The notes under the pieces are model-generated. The model made no database searches. It had not been told where the DNA came from and saw nothing but the letters and a program-made list of their open reading frames with translations. The translations under genes and the position numbers were made by a program. DNA of 13,961 nucleotides from 66-474 sp035688305 (lineage in GTDB: Bacteria > Pseudomonadota > Gammaproteobacteria > Xanthomonadales > Rhodanobacteraceae): assembly GCA_035688305.1 (NCBI GenBank), contig DASSNC010000028.1, positions 1 through 13,961 of the forward strand, in the 5' to 3' direction. Positions within the stretch are counted from its first letter, which is position 1. Each line of letters begins with the position of its first letter. Of the stretch, positions 13,368 through 13,961 are shown one piece after another.

Positions 13368-13471
13368 GGTGGTTCGACCGATTCGCCGGGAGCGAATCGG
13401 AACGCGACGCGAAAGCGGCGCGGCCCCGGAGGGGCGGAGGGCAGGATGCCCGGAGTAATCCACCTCCCTCC
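13368..13471 (+). pseudogene. Split tRNA-Tyr 3' fragment interrupted by a palindromic insert
   Basis: GGTGGTTCGA (13368-13377) and AATCCACCTCCCTCC (13457-13471) are the two halves of the tRNA-Tyr T-arm plus 3' acceptor strand, which adjoin in the intact gene at 13282-13305 (sharing one A). Here 79 bases lie between them. No CCA follows (GTCA instead), and no 5' half exists, so it is not a tRNA. Tandem tRNA-Tyr 3'-end repeats are known downstream of tyrT in E. coli (rtT), a loose parallel. Confidence 0.75.
13378..13456 (+). repeat. REP-like palindromic insert inside the tRNA-Tyr fragment
   Basis: This 79-base GC-rich stretch holds successive hairpins: a perfect 9-pair stem CCGATTCGC/GCGAATCGG (13378-13400, loop CGGGA), then GCCCC/GGGGC (about 13423-13435) and GGGCA/TGCCC (about 13440-13452), each with a GGA loop. 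No open frame of note. It looks like a short non-coding repeat of REP type. No target duplication is clear at its ends. Confidence 0.6.
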
Positions 13472-13490
13472 GTCAAAGCAGTACCCGCGT

Positions 13491-13564
13491 GCGGGAGTAG
13501 TTCAATGGTAGAACTTCAGCCTTCCAAGCTGATAGCGCGGGTTCGATTCCCGCCTCCCGCTCCA
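13491..13564 (+). tRNA. tRNA-Gly (anticodon UCC)
   Basis: This tRNA reads the glycine codons GGA and GGG. The acceptor stem is GCGGGAG (13491-13497) with CTCCCGC (13554-13560), the discriminator is T13561 as usual for bacterial tRNA-Gly, and CCA is encoded. The anticodon stem TCAGC/GCTGA encloses CTTCCAA with TCC at 13523-13525. It follows tRNA-Tyr after a spacer of about 180 bases, unusually long because of the tRNA-derived repeats. Confidence 0.97.
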
Positions 13565-13596
13565 TTGATTACGCCAGCGCGCAGCACAACTTCTTC

Positions 13597-13672
<76 letters not shown>

Positions 13673-13677
13673 ACAAT

Positions 13678-13763
13678 GGGGACCTGGGACCTGGGACCAG
13701 GGACCGGCCAAAGCAACAGGTTGCGAGCTTTGGCTTCTACCGGTCCCCTGTCCCGAGTCCCGA
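13678..13763 (+). repeat. GGGACC-type inverted repeat (large hairpin) before tuf
   Basis: Tandem GGGACC units (13678-13707) face reverse-complement units (13740-13763). Pairings include GGGACCGG (13700-13707) with CCGGTCCC (13740-13747), then GGGAC with GTCCC twice further out. Inside is a perfect 7-8-pair stem, GCCAAAGC (13707-13714) with GCTTTGGC (13727-13734). The same kind of repeat flanks the pth-ychF gap. It may mark an RNase processing or attenuation point between the tRNAs and tuf. Confidence 0.75.
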
Positions 13764-13835
13764 ACGAAGATTCACACGAAGTCGCAGATCCGAAATTTGC
13801 CCAGAACTCGCAGATAGCAGAAAGGTAGATACGTC

Positions 13836-13961
13836 ATGTCCAAAGAAAAATTCGAGCGCAAGAAGCCGCACGTGAACGTGGGCACGATTGGTCACGTGGA
13901 CCATGGCAAGACGACGCTGACGGCGGCGCTGACGAAGGTGGGCGCGGAGCGTTTCGGCGGC
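13836..13961 (+). CDS. tuf: Elongation factor Tu (5' part; cut by window end)
   Basis: EF-Tu is the GTPase that delivers aminoacyl-tRNA to the ribosome. Only the first 42 residues are in the window: KFERKKPHVNVGTIGHVDHG and onward, with the GTP P-loop GHVDHGKT at 19-26 followed by TLTAALTKVGAERFGG, a near-invariant EF-Tu N-terminus. AAAGG (13821-13825) lies 10 bases before the ATG. The preceding tRNA-Tyr-Gly-Thr genes match the tufB-type locus of gammaproteobacteria, so secE/nusG and ribosomal-protein genes likely follow. The leader holds the GGGACC hairpin and two direct copies of TCGCAGAT (13782-13789, 13808-13815). Confidence 0.97.
   Translation, partial: MSKEKFERKKPHVNVGTIGHVDHGKTTLTAALTKVGAERFGG

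Noticed and set aside
13105..13471. Integration (att) site of a mobile island at tRNA-Tyr
   Set aside because: The pieces are only tens to about a hundred bases apart, no integrase is present, and the duplicated end upstream is the 5' end, not the usual 3' end.
12923..13476. Antisense frames over the tRNA-Tyr region (for example peptides with RWIRTTEGVSQQ)
   Set aside because: These are antisense tRNA-Tyr translations, a known source of false protein annotations.

Overview
The window looks like a GC-rich gammaproteobacterial chromosome of the Xanthomonadales/Lysobacterales, closest in flavour to the Rhodanobacteraceae. This rests on gene order and protein style, not on a database search. Two conserved housekeeping blocks bracket an accessory block: tRNA-Gln-prs-rplY-pth-ychF on the left, and tRNA-Tyr-tRNA-Gly-tRNA-Thr-tuf on the right.

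Left block (about 1-4093, + strand): tRNA-Gln(UUG) lies 34 bases before prs (PRPP synthetase). Then come rplY (ribosomal protein L25, long form, with its own likely promoter and leader), pth (peptidyl-tRNA hydrolase) and ychF (translation-associated ATPase). The gaps hold repeats: a palindromic element between rplY and pth, and a GGGACC-type inverted repeat running from the end of pth to the ychF start.

Middle block (4245-11105, - strand): reading leftwards, the genes are an ECF sigma factor, a FecR-like anti-sigma/sensor (ATGA overlap), a TonB-dependent receptor with an N-terminal STN signalling domain, and a secreted S9-family serine peptidase. This is a Fec-type cell-surface signalling cassette whose cargo enzyme is a peptidase, so the imported ligand may be a peptide. 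Divergent to it (+ strand, 11224-12348) is a secreted S51/cyanophycinase-like serine hydrolase, followed by a META/HslJ-like lipoprotein (12401-12895). One reading is that the locus senses, imports and degrades an unusual (perhaps beta-linked) peptide polymer. That is inference.

Right block (12896-13961, + strand): a likely sigma-70 promoter drives a tRNA cluster that leads into tuf (EF-Tu, cut by the window end). The intact tRNA-Tyr(GUA) is surrounded by pieces of itself: a broken 5' copy upstream, an inverted T-arm copy downstream, and a direct T-arm/acceptor copy split by a GC-rich palindromic insert. A further GGGACC-type hairpin lies between tRNA-Thr and tuf. These tRNA-derived remnants and the recurring GGGACC inverted repeats are the least ordinary sequences in the window.

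There is no transposase, integrase, CRISPR array or rRNA gene. Long antisense reading frames across the GC-rich genes are codon-bias shadows and are left out.
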